A stretch of 64,000 bases of DNA, from positions 41,423 through 105,422 of the forward strand of contig NZ_VTTP01000014.1 of assembly GCF_008364845.1 (NCBI RefSeq), read 5' to 3'. Under the pieces are notes generated by a model. That model saw only the letters and a program-made list of their open reading frames with translations, was not told the DNA's origin and did not search any database. Shown in pieces: positions 8,947 to 16,075 of this stretch; the stretch's first letter is position 1; every line of letters begins with the position of its first letter. This DNA comes from Actinotalea subterranea. Lineage in GTDB: Bacteria > Actinomycetota > Actinomycetes > Actinomycetales > Cellulomonadaceae. The translations under genes and the position numbers were made by a program.

Positions 8947-9654
8947 TCAGGCGCGGCGCAGGTGCAGGACGCAGTGGCGCGGGCCCACGAACGGCTCGAG
9001 GCTCTCCGCGCGCAGCGGTCCGCCCTCGTGGGCGAGGACGCCCCGGGCCAGCCCCAGGTGGACGCCGCACACGACCTCCGTGCGCTCGCGCGCGAGGTCG
9101 TAGAACGGGCACCGCCGCAGATGGATCTCGAGCTGCTCGGCGTCGGCCTCGGGTGCGAAGCCCAGGTCCTCGAAGTGCTGCTCGAGCGCGGCGAGCTGGA
9201 CCCAGAGGGCCTCGGGCTCGGTGCCGTCGCGAGGAGCGAGCGCCTGGTCCGGGACGGGCGCCTGGCACAGCCGCGGGAAGTCCTCGGCCCACTGCTCCCC
9301 CGCCTGCTCGGCGGCGCAGCCCGCGGAGGTCAGCGGACGGCCGTAGCCCTCGAGGAGCATGCGCGTGAGGTGCTCGCGCGCGCGGGCGTCGATCGTCGCC
9401 GCCGCCGCACGGTCCACGCTGCGGTACAGCATGCGCGGGCGGCCGCGCGTCGTGCGGACCTCCGGCTGACGCTCCACGAACCCGCTCGCGACGAGGCGGT
9501 CGAGGTGCTCGCGGACGGTGTTGACGTGCAGGCCGACGGACGACGCGACCTCGTCGACCGGGACCGGCTCGCCGCGCTGCTGCAGCAGGGCGAGGATCTC
9601 CACGCGGCTCTCGGAAGCGAGGGCTCGGTAGGCACTGAGCCGTCGCTCCGTCAT
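8947..9654 (-). CDS. COG2345-type winged-helix regulator with C-terminal cysteines
   Basis: A 235-residue transcriptional regulator. Residues 1-80 form a winged helix (YRALASESRVEILALLQ...VNTVREHLDRL, then TRGRPRMLY). The C-terminal domain has Cys residues at GCAAE, RLCQAP, LRRCPFYDL and VVCGVHLGLARG plus a terminal HC. This arrangement resembles the SufR/COG2345 family, some of whose members bind an Fe-S cluster, so a redox or NO sensor is plausible but unproven. It sits between the nar operon and mogA, with only 63 bases to mogA, and has a paralogue at 15416-16066. Its ATG follows AATAAT by 7 bases, so the mRNA is probably leaderless. Confidence 0.85.
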   Translation of the reverse strand: MTERRLSAYRALASESRVEILALLQQRGEPVPVDEVASSVGLHVNTVREHLDRLVASGFVERQPEVRTTRGRPRMLYRSVDRAAAATIDARAREHLTRMLLEGYGRPLTSAGCAAEQAGEQWAEDFPRLCQAPVPDQALAPRDGTEPEALWVQLAALEQHFEDLGFAPEADAEQLEIHLRRCPFYDLARERTEVVCGVHLGLARGVLAHEGGPLRAESLEPFVGPRHCVLHLRRA

Positions 9655-9717
9655 GGCCGTGATTATTCCCGGGGCTCAGCAGGGCAACCTGGGACCTTCG
9701 GTGGGTACGGTGGCCCG
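9655..9717. promoter_or_regulatory. Overlapping divergent leaderless promoters (regulator / mogA)
   Basis: This 63-base spacer holds two -10 boxes close to the start codons. On the minus strand AATAAT (9667-9662) is 7 bases before the regulator ATG. On the plus strand TACGGT (9706-9711) is 6 bases before the mogA ATG. Both put the transcription start at or next to the first base of the ORF. With so little space, the regulator is likely to control both itself and mogA-moaE-moaA. Confidence 0.55.
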
Positions 9718-10233
9718 ATGGAGCCGGGGGGACGCGTGGACGCAGGTGTGCGGGCGGCGGTCGTGGTCGCCTCCGACAGGTGTGCGAGGGGTGAGGCCGA
9801 GGACCGCTCCGGCCCGCGCGCCGTCGAGCTGCTGCGCGCCGCCGGGTTCTCGGTCGATGCCGCCGTCGTCGTCCCCGACGGGGAGCAGAGCGTGGGCCAG
9901 GCCCTGCGCGACGCCCTCGCCACGGGCGCACGCGTGGTGCTGACCAGCGGGGGCACCGGTGTCGGCCCGCGCGACCGGACGCCCGAGGCGACCCGCCCGG
10001 TCCTCGACCGTGAGCTGCCCGGCCTCGCGGAGGCCCTGCGCCGCGCAGGTGCGGACCACACGCCCACGGCGGTCCTGTCGCGCGGCGTCGCGGGCGTCAC
10101 CGACGGCGGCGCCGTCGTCGTCAACCTGCCGGGCTCGCCCGCGGGCGTCTCGCAGGGCCTCGAGACGCTCCTCCCTCTCCTGGGCCACGTGCTCGACCAG
10201 CTCGCGGGCGGCGACCACGGGGGGCACACGTGA
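9718..10233 (+). CDS. mogA: MogA/MoaB-type molybdopterin adenylyltransferase
   Basis: This family adenylylates molybdopterin before molybdenum insertion by MoeA. The product is 171 residues. The MoCF signature TSGGTGVGPRDRTPEAT is intact, and GVAGVTDGGAVVVNLPGSP matches the conserved C-terminal block. The ATG at 9718 was chosen because a TACGGT -10 element lies 6 bases upstream and because homologous sequence starts just after it; a longer upstream frame is antisense to the regulator. It is the first of three overlapping genes (mogA-moaE-moaA). MogA and MoaB cannot be told apart by motif alone. Confidence 0.9.
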   Translation: MEPGGRVDAGVRAAVVVASDRCARGEAEDRSGPRAVELLRAAGFSVDAAVVVPDGEQSVGQALRDALATGARVVLTSGGTGVGPRDRTPEATRPVLDRELPGLAEALRRAGADHTPTAVLSRGVAGVTDGGAVVVNLPGSPAGVSQGLETLLPLLGHVLDQLAGGDHGGHT

Positions 10234-10709
10234 GCGGCCCTCGGCCGGCAGCGCCCACGGTGCCCGACGCCACGCCCGCGCCGGGCGGGGTACGCCTCGC
10301 GAGCGTGACCGGGGCCGCCCTCGACGTCGCCGCGCACGTCGACGCCGTGCAGCACCCCGCAGCGGGCGCCGTCGCGACCTTCGTCGGGCAGGTGCGCGAC
10401 CACGACCCGTCCGTGAGCGGTGAGGTCGTCGGCCTCGAGTACACGGCGCACCCCGATGCCGCCGCGGTCCTCGGCCGGCTCGCGGCCGAGACGGCCGGCC
10501 GGCCCGGCGTGCTCGCCGTGAGCGTGAGCCACCGCACAGGTCTGCTGCCCGTGGGTGGCGTCGCCGTCGTCGCCGCGGTCGCCACAGCGCACCGCACCCT
10601 CGCGTTCGACGAGTGCCGTGCGCTCGTCGAGGCCGTCAAGGCGCAGCTGCCCGTCTGGAAGCGCGAGGTCCTCGCGGACGGCTCGCACGTGTGGGTGGGG
10701 CTCGAGTGA
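10230..10709 (+). CDS. moaE: Molybdopterin synthase large subunit
   Basis: MoaE, with thiocarboxylated MoaD, converts cyclic pyranopterin monophosphate to molybdopterin in the cytoplasm. The 159-residue product shows the family landmarks GAVATFVGQVRDHD, LEYTAHPDAA, SVSHRTGLLPVG and, near the C-terminus, the catalytic Lys region VKAQLPVWKREVL. About 20 residues at the N-terminus are extra, Pro-rich and poorly conserved. The GTG start overlaps the mogA stop (GTGA). Its partner MoaD is encoded on the opposite strand at 11732-11980. Confidence 0.95.
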   Translation: MSGPRPAAPTVPDATPAPGGVRLASVTGAALDVAAHVDAVQHPAAGAVATFVGQVRDHDPSVSGEVVGLEYTAHPDAAAVLGRLAAETAGRPGVLAVSVSHRTGLLPVGGVAVVAAVATAHRTLAFDECRALVEAVKAQLPVWKREVLADGSHVWVGLE

Positions 10710-11728
10710 GCACGCCCGACGCCGCCGCCACGCCCGCACCGCTCGTCGACCGGTTCGGCCGGGTCCACCGCGACCTGCGGATCTCCCTGACCGACCGGTG
10801 CTCCCTGCGCTGCACCTACTGCATGCCCGCCGAGGGCGTCCCCTGGCTGCCCGGCTCGACCATGCTCAGCACCGACGAGCTCGTGCGGATCGCCGCCGTC
10901 GGCGTCGCCCAGGGCATCACCGAGATCCGCCTGACGGGCGGCGAGCCGCTGCTGCGGCCCGACGTCGTCGACGTCGTGCGACGCATGGCCGCGCTCACGG
11001 GACCGGGCGGCTCCCCCGAGATCTCCCTCACGACGAACGCGCTGCGCCTGCCCGCCCTCGCGGCCCCGCTGCGCGACGCCGGGCTCGCACGCGTCAACAT
11101 CAGCATCGACACGCTCGACCGCGAGCGCTTCGCGGCGCTGACCCGCCGGGACCGGCTGCACGACACGCTCGCGGGCATCGCGGCCGCCGACTCGGTCGGC
11201 TTCTCGCCGATCAAGCTCAACGCCGTGGCCATGCGGGGCGTCAACGACGACGAGCTCGTGGACCTCGTGCGGTTCGCCGTCGACCGCGGCTACCAGATGC
11301 GGTTCATCGAGCAGATGCCGCTCGACGCCGGCCACACCTGGGACCGCTCCGCGATGGTCACGCAGCGCGAGGTCCTCGACGCGTTGCGGGCCGCGTTCAC
11401 GCTCACCGAGGTCCCGGGCCGGGGCTCGGCACCGGCGGAGCTCTGGTACGTCGACGGCGGGCCCGCGACCGTCGGCGTCATCGCCTCCGTCACGGCGCCC
11501 TTCTGCGGCTCGTGCGACCGCGTGCGGCTCACCGCCGACGGCCAGCTCCGCTCCTGCCTGTTCGCCCGGACGGAGACCGACCTGCGAACCCTCCTGCGCG
11601 AGGGCGCGGACGACGACGCGCTCGCCGCGGCCGTGCGGGCGTGCATCACCGGCAAGAAGCCCGGCCACGACATCGACGACCCGTCGTTCCTCCAGCCCGA
11701 CCGGCCGATGAGCGCGATCGGCGGCTGA
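10706..11728 (+). CDS. moaA: GTP 3',8-cyclase, radical SAM (molybdopterin step 1)
   Basis: MoaA begins Moco synthesis from GTP. The 340-residue product has the radical-SAM cluster Cys32-x3-Cys36-x2-Cys39 (DRCSLRCTYCMP), the SAM-binding LTGGEPLL motif, and the second C-terminal cluster in PFCGSCDRVRLT...RSCLF. It ends in the conserved SAIGG, needed for activity in the family. The start is the GTG that overlaps the moaE stop. MoaC, the partner for step 1b, is encoded in the neighbouring minus-strand operon. Confidence 0.96.
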   Translation: MSTPDAAATPAPLVDRFGRVHRDLRISLTDRCSLRCTYCMPAEGVPWLPGSTMLSTDELVRIAAVGVAQGITEIRLTGGEPLLRPDVVDVVRRMAALTGPGGSPEISLTTNALRLPALAAPLRDAGLARVNISIDTLDRERFAALTRRDRLHDTLAGIAAADSVGFSPIKLNAVAMRGVNDDELVDLVRFAVDRGYQMRFIEQMPLDAGHTWDRSAMVTQREVLDALRAAFTLTEVPGRGSAPAELWYVDGGPATVGVIASVTAPFCGSCDRVRLTADGQLRSCLFARTETDLRTLLREGADDDALAAAVRACITGKKPGHDIDDPSFLQPDRPMSAIGG

Positions 11729-11731
11729 GCG

Positions 11732-11980
11732 TCAGCCGCCCGCGAAGGGCGGCATGACGTCGACCGTGGCACCGGGCGGGACGACCGACGCGTCGTCCTC
11801 GAGGCGCACCCCGTCGGCGAGCATGGAGCAGCGCGCCAGGACCCGCTCGAGCGCCGGCCCGTGCGCGGCGACCATGGCCGCACGCAGGGACCCCGCCGTG
11901 CCCGCGACCAGCGTCTGGGTGGGCATGCCGGCGGCCTCCGCCGCCGCTGCGAAGTACCTGATCGTCACCTGCCCGTTCAC
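11732..11980 (-). CDS. moaD: MoaD/ThiS-type sulfur carrier
   Basis: An 82-residue ubiquitin-like protein that begins with VTIRYFAAAAEAAG and ends PPFAGG. The C-terminal Gly-Gly is what MoeB adenylylates and a rhodanese-linked sulfur donor converts to a thiocarboxylate. It is the last gene of moeA-moaC-mobA-moaD, overlapping the previous gene by 4 bases. Its stop is only 3 bases from that of the convergent moaA. Confidence 0.92.
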   Translation of the reverse strand: MNGQVTIRYFAAAAEAAGMPTQTLVAGTAGSLRAAMVAAHGPALERVLARCSMLADGVRLEDDASVVPPGATVDVMPPFAGG

Positions 11981-13074
11981 GCGCGCTGCCCGTCCGTCCC
12001 GGGCGCGCTCACGCCGGGAGCCGTCTCGCCGGTGCTGCCGGTGCCGTCGGCGCCCGCCTCCCAGGCGCGCACGAGGTCGCCCGTCGCGGCAAGCACCCGC
12101 TCGAACGCCGCGCGGTCGCCTCCCGCGCGGGCGACGCCGTAGCCCACGAGGAAGCTCGTCAGGGGCACGGCGGGGCGCCCGACGCCCTGGGCGACGTCAC
12201 GCGCGAGGTCGAGCAGCTCGTCGACGTCGAGCGCTCCCGGGTCGACGCCGAGCGACTCGCCCGTCGTGACGACCCAGCGGTGCAGCTCGCTGCCGAGGGG
12301 CTTGCCGTGGGGTGTGGCCCGCGGCTCGTCGGGTGCGTGGTGCGTCGGCTCGTTCATGGTCTCCTCCGCTGGATCGGCGTGCGGGTGGCCGGTGACGGGT
12401 CCGGCGGGCCCCGGGCGATCGGACGCACGGGCGACGGGCGGCGCCGACAGCGCGGCGTCGAGCCGCCGCACCTCGTCCCACGTGTCGGCGTCGGCGCCGT
12501 GACCCTCGGTGTCGACGACCGCGGCCAGGCGCAGCCCGGCCACGAGGCGGCGCACGGAGACCCCGTGCACCCCGCCGGCGGCGAACCCTGCGAGCGCGGC
12601 GCGCAGGGCGGGTCGGCGGTACGCCGCGACGAGCTGGGCGTGGCCACCCTCGTCGACGAGCTGCGCGCCGTCGGCACCCGCGTCCGCGGCGAGCGCGGCG
12701 AGGACTGCGGGCACCACCCGTGCGGCTCCAGGCACGTCGCACGCGAGCACGAGCACCGGCACGTCGTCGTCGCCGGCCGCTGCGGGATCCGCATGCGCGT
12801 CGAGGAACGTCAGCCCCGCGTCGATGCCCGCGACGGGCCCGCCCGACGGCGGGTGCTCGAGCGTGGTCGGGACGCCCGGCCGGGCGAGCTGGGGTGGCCC
12901 GACGATGACCACCCGGCGCGCGTGGCCCGTGGCCGCGAGCACGTGGTCGAGCATCGGCCGGCCGGCGACGACGACCTCGGCCTTCAGGACGCCGCCCAGG
13001 CGGCTGCCCGTCCCGCCCGCGAGGACGAGGGCGTCGAACCGCGCTGGCCCCGGCGCGGGCGTCCCGCGCGTCAC
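11977..13074 (-). CDS. mobA: MobA-type guanylyltransferase fused to a DUF6457 domain
   Basis: Residues 1-200 are a MobA-like nucleotidyltransferase: FDALVLAGGTGSRLGG with the nucleotide-binding loop, then GPVAGIDAGL and VLACDVPG. This domain attaches GMP to Mo-molybdopterin to give MGD, which NarG and NasA need. After a linker that contains an internal ATG (MNEPTHH near residue 240), residues 255-340 (LHRWVVTTGESLGVDP...FLVGYGVARAG) match the small DUF6457 family, which elsewhere in actinobacteria can be a separate protein next to mobA. The tail is Gly/Thr-rich. In the lysine region KAEVVV follows GGVL in place of the usual K[P/A]. The GTG start overlaps the moaC stop. Confidence 0.85.
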   Translation of the reverse strand: MTRGTPAPGPARFDALVLAGGTGSRLGGVLKAEVVVAGRPMLDHVLAATGHARRVVIVGPPQLARPGVPTTLEHPPSGGPVAGIDAGLTFLDAHADPAAAGDDDVPVLVLACDVPGAARVVPAVLAALAADAGADGAQLVDEGGHAQLVAAYRRPALRAALAGFAAGGVHGVSVRRLVAGLRLAAVVDTEGHGADADTWDEVRRLDAALSAPPVARASDRPGPAGPVTGHPHADPAEETMNEPTHHAPDEPRATPHGKPLGSELHRWVVTTGESLGVDPGALDVDELLDLARDVAQGVGRPAVPLTSFLVGYGVARAGGDRAAFERVLAATGDLVRAWEAGADGTGSTGETAPGVSAPGTDGQRA

Positions 13075-13544
13075 GGCTCCTCGCGGTGCCAGTCGCCCGA
13101 GCGCCCGCCGGACTTGGCGACGAGCCGCACGTCGGCGATCGACGTGCCCTTGTCCATGCCCTTGACCATGTCGACGACCGCGAGCGCGGCGACCGACACG
13201 GCGGTCAGGGCCTCCATCTCGACGCCCGTGCGGTCGGCGGTCCGGACGGTCGCGCGCACGTGCACGCCCTCGTCCGCGACCTCGAGGTCCACGGTGACGC
13301 CGTGCACGCCGATGACGTGGGCGAGCGGCAGCAGCTCGGCCGTGCGCTTCGCGGCGCTGATGCCCGCGACGCGTGCGACGGCGAGCACGTCACCCTTCGG
13401 CACGTCGCCCGAGCGGAGCGCGGCGACCACGTGGGGCGCGCAGCGGACCAGGCCCGCCGCGGTCGCGGCCCGGACGGACGGCTGCTTCGCGGTCACGTCG
13501 ACCATGCGTGCGTGCCCCGCGGCGTCGAGGTGCGTGAACGTCAT
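13071..13544 (-). CDS. moaC: Cyclic pyranopterin monophosphate synthase
   Basis: MoaC forms cyclic pyranopterin monophosphate from the MoaA product. The 157-residue protein has all the family landmarks: FTHLDAAGHARMVDV, KGDVLAVARVAGI, KRTAELLPLAHVI, GVEMEALTAVSVAAL, DMVKGMD and a C-terminal KSGGRSGDW. It overlaps moeA (ATGA) upstream and mobA (GTGA) downstream, so the four genes form one tight unit. Confidence 0.96.
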   Translation of the reverse strand: MTFTHLDAAGHARMVDVTAKQPSVRAATAAGLVRCAPHVVAALRSGDVPKGDVLAVARVAGISAAKRTAELLPLAHVIGVHGVTVDLEVADEGVHVRATVRTADRTGVEMEALTAVSVAALAVVDMVKGMDKGTSIADVRLVAKSGGRSGDWHREEP

Positions 13545-14779
13545 CGGTCGACTCGCATGACGCGCACCCTATCCCCGGGGTGGACCTCCTCGACCTCGGC
13601 GGGCACGAAGGCGAGCGCGTGCGCGGTGGCGAGCCCCGCGACGAGGTGCGAGCCGGACCCGCCCGCGACGGCCCGGCGCGCGGTGAGCACCCCGTCCACG
13701 CGGTCCAGCACGACCGGCATCCACTGCGCGCGCCCCGGGGGCGTCCGCCAGCCGTCGACGACGTGCGCCGTCATGGTCGGGCGCTGCACCTCGGCCAGCC
13801 CGCGCAGGCGCAGGAGCACGGGCCGCACGAAGACCTCGAACGAGACGAACGCGCTCACCGGGTTGCCCGGCAGCGCGAGCACCGGCGTCCCGCCCGGCAG
13901 CCGCCCGAGCCCCTGGGGCTTGCCGGGCTGCATCGCGACGCCGACGAACTCCATGCCCGCCTGACCGACGAGCACCTCCTTGACGACGTCGTAGGCCCCC
14001 ATGCTCACGCCACCCGAGGTCACGACGGCGTCGACGGGGCCCCGCGCGTGCTCGAGGTCGAGGAGCACGGCCCGCAACGCGTCCGCGTCGTCCGGGACCG
14101 CGCCGATGCGCACGACGTCGCAGCCCGCCTCACGCACCGCGGCGGCCAGGAGGTACGAGTTCGAGTCGGGGATCTGGCCACGCCGGAGCGCTGCGCCGGG
14201 TTCGACGAGCTCGTCGCCCGTCGACAGGACCGCGACCCGCGGCCTGCGGTGCACGCCGACGACGGCGCACCCGACGGACGCCGCGGCGGCCACCTGGGCG
14301 GGCCCGAGCGCGGCGCCCGCACGGAGCACCACGTCACCGGCGCGGACGTCCTCGCCCGCGCGGCGCACGTGCGCGCCGACCGCGGGCTCGTGGTGCACGC
14401 GGACCACGGCCGTCCCGCCGTCGGTCACCTCGACGGGCACGACGGCGTCGGCGCCGGGTGGCACGGGCGCGCCCGTCATGATCCGGGCCGCCGTACCGGG
14501 GCCGACCTCCGGCTCGTCCGGCGTCCCTGCCGCGAGGTCGGCCAGGACGCGCAGCTCCACCGGCCGGTCCGACCCGGCCCCGGCAAGGTCTGCGGCGCGC
14601 ACGGCGTAGCCGTCCATCGCGGAGTTGTCCCAGCGCGGCAGGGCGGTGGGCGACGCCACGTCGCGTGCAAGCACCAGGCCGTGGGCCTCGCCGATGGGCA
14701 CGTCGACGGTCGGCGTGGGCGTCACGAGGGCGAGCGCTGCCGCCCGGTGCTCGTCGACGGTGCGCAGCGTGCTCGTCAT
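13541..14779 (-). CDS. moeA: Molybdopterin molybdenumtransferase
   Basis: MoeA inserts molybdate into adenylylated molybdopterin. The 412-residue protein has the family order: LPRWDNSAMDGYAVR near residue 50, RIMTGAPVPPGADAVVP, STGDELVEPG, IPDSNSYLL, TSGGVSMGAYDVVKEVL and LPGNPVSAFVSFEVFV. A domain IV barrel lies at the C-terminus. The ATG at 14779 is preceded by CGGAGGGACC; an upstream extension in frame is the shadow of the region before the gene. It is the first gene of the minus-strand moeA-moaC-mobA-moaD operon. Confidence 0.96.
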   Translation of the reverse strand: MTSTLRTVDEHRAAALALVTPTPTVDVPIGEAHGLVLARDVASPTALPRWDNSAMDGYAVRAADLAGAGSDRPVELRVLADLAAGTPDEPEVGPGTAARIMTGAPVPPGADAVVPVEVTDGGTAVVRVHHEPAVGAHVRRAGEDVRAGDVVLRAGAALGPAQVAAAASVGCAVVGVHRRPRVAVLSTGDELVEPGAALRRGQIPDSNSYLLAAAVREAGCDVVRIGAVPDDADALRAVLLDLEHARGPVDAVVTSGGVSMGAYDVVKEVLVGQAGMEFVGVAMQPGKPQGLGRLPGGTPVLALPGNPVSAFVSFEVFVRPVLLRLRGLAEVQRPTMTAHVVDGWRTPPGRAQWMPVVLDRVDGVLTARRAVAGGSGSHLVAGLATAHALAFVPAEVEEVHPGDRVRVMRVDR

Positions 14780-14831
14780 GGGGTCCCTCCGCTCGCGGGG
14801 CGCGGGACCCCGGCAGTGGTGCCCGCGCACC

Positions 14832-14851
14832 GCACGGACCCGTGCAGTATC
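14832..14851 (-). promoter_or_regulatory. Probable moeA promoter -10 with a GCACGG-AC-CCGTGC dyad
   Basis: On the minus strand GATACT (14851-14846) is a fair -10 element about 60 bases before moeA. Directly downstream, at the expected transcription start, lies the perfect 6-2-6 dyad GCACGG-AC-CCGTGC (14832-14845). Its position suggests an operator. The rest of the 14780-14945 gap contains the moeA ribosome binding site and no gene I can see. Confidence 0.4.
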
Positions 14852-14945
14852 GCCCGGACGGAGCGTGCGGGCGTGGCCGTGGGGGCTCGCGCCGGTGTCG
14901 GCCCGGCGGCTCCTGTGGGAGCGACCCGGCGGCCGGACGGCTGGC

Positions 14946-15332
14946 TCAGCAGCAGTGGCCGGCGGCCCGGCTGATGCGCACGCGCCACACGTCGGGGCCC
15001 TCGGCGAGGTACTCCCACCCGATCTGCCCCGGCTCCTCGGCGTCGAGCTGGTAGCGCAGCGGCTTGGGGTCGTGGTCGTTCGCGAGCACGAAGGCCTCGC
15101 CCGGCGCGAGGGCCGCGACGGCACCGAAGATGCGCGCGTGGCGCTCGGCGGGGACGAGGGGGCGCACGTCGAGGTCCCCCGGGAGCGCCGTCTGAGCGGG
15201 CTGGTCCGCGGGTGCCGAGCCCTGCCCGCCGCCGCACCCGCACCCGCCGCACCCGCAGCCGCCCGCTCCCGTCCCGGTCTGCGGTGCCGCGGTGGTGGTC
15301 GTGGCGCTCACGAGGGGGAGGTTGCTGGTCAT
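14946..15332 (-). CDS. DUF2249 protein with a Gly-Cys-rich N-terminal segment
   Basis: The 128-residue product has a C-terminal DUF2249 domain (about residues 52-125; LDVRPLVPAERHARIF, NDHDPKPLRYQL, EYLAEGPDVWRVRI). DUF2249 genes are often found near nitrite, NO and heme-copper oxidase genes, but the biochemical role is not established. Before the domain is a low-complexity segment, GGCGCGGCGCGGG, with four cysteines, and the protein ends in GHCC. The six cysteines could bind metal or sulfur, which is inference. AGGAGCGACC precedes the ATG. It is divergent from a COG2345-type regulator 83 bases away. Confidence 0.85.
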   Translation of the reverse strand: MTSNLPLVSATTTTAAPQTGTGAGGCGCGGCGCGGGQGSAPADQPAQTALPGDLDVRPLVPAERHARIFGAVAALAPGEAFVLANDHDPKPLRYQLDAEEPGQIGWEYLAEGPDVWRVRISRAAGHCC

Positions 15333-15415
15333 GGTCGCTCCTGGAGGCTGGCTCGGCGCACGACGTCCTCGTGCCGTGAGTTGTTTTTACTCCCCTAACA
15401 GAGGAAACTGCAAAC

Positions 15416-16066
15416 GTGCCCGTGCCCCGAACCGAGCCCCTGCGCCGTCAACCGCCGGGCGTGCGCCGCGCCGCCCTGCTCGAGGTGCTGCGCGACCGCG
15501 GGACCGCCATGGCCGTCGCCGAGCTCGCCCCGCTCGCCGGGCTGCACCCGAACACGGTCCGCGCCCACCTCGACGTCCTCGTGCGCACCGGCCAGGTCCA
15601 GCGGCGCACCGACGCGCGCCACACCCCCGGCCGGCCCCGCGAGCTGTTCGAGGCGACCGGCACCGAGGTGGGCGACCGCAGCTACCGGCTCCTCGCCGAG
15701 GTCCTCGCGGACCGGCTCGCCGAGCTCACCGACGACCCTGCCGACGCCGCCGCCGAGGCGGGGCGCCGGTGGGCCCTGCGCCGTGAGCCGGCGGCCACGA
15801 CGTCCGAGCCGCTCGCGCCCGTCGTGCAGATGCTCCGCGTCCACGGCTTCGCCCCCGAGGTGTCCGCCGACGGCGCCGCGATCGAGCTGCACCACTGCCC
15901 GTTCCTCGAGCTGGCGCGGGAGCGCCCCGACATCGTGTGCGGCGCCCACCTCGGCCTCATCCGGGGCGCCCTCGAGCGCACGGGCGCCGACGTCGTGGCC
16001 ACGCGCATCGTGCCGTTCGCCCGGCCGCACGTGTGCGTGACCGAGCTCGCCGCGACCCCTCGGTAG
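15416..16066 (+). CDS. COG2345-type winged-helix regulator (second paralogue)
   Basis: A 216-residue regulator. The winged helix (RRAALLEVLRDRG...HPNTVRAHLDVLV, then PGRPRELF) is followed by a C-terminal domain with LHHCPFLELA, VCGAHLGLIRG and a late HVC. These match the cysteine pattern of its paralogue at 8947-9654, so both may hold the same cofactor, possibly Fe-S as in SufR relatives. The GTG start is preceded by AGAGGAAA. It is divergent from the DUF2249 gene and convergent with moeB (9-base gap). The shared spacer 15333-15415 is unusually AT-rich for this DNA (GTTTTTACTCCCCTAACAG), as expected for a divergent promoter. Confidence 0.85.
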   Translation: MPVPRTEPLRRQPPGVRRAALLEVLRDRGTAMAVAELAPLAGLHPNTVRAHLDVLVRTGQVQRRTDARHTPGRPRELFEATGTEVGDRSYRLLAEVLADRLAELTDDPADAAAEAGRRWALRREPAATTSEPLAPVVQMLRVHGFAPEVSADGAAIELHHCPFLELARERPDIVCGAHLGLIRGALERTGADVVATRIVPFARPHVCVTELAATPR

Positions 16067-16075
16067 GTCGACCCC

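Noticed and set aside
15333..15415. A clean palindromic operator in the DUF2249/regulator spacer
   Set aside because: The AT-rich patch is real, but the arms I tried (TTTTACTCC against GGAAACT) do not pair well enough to call a site.
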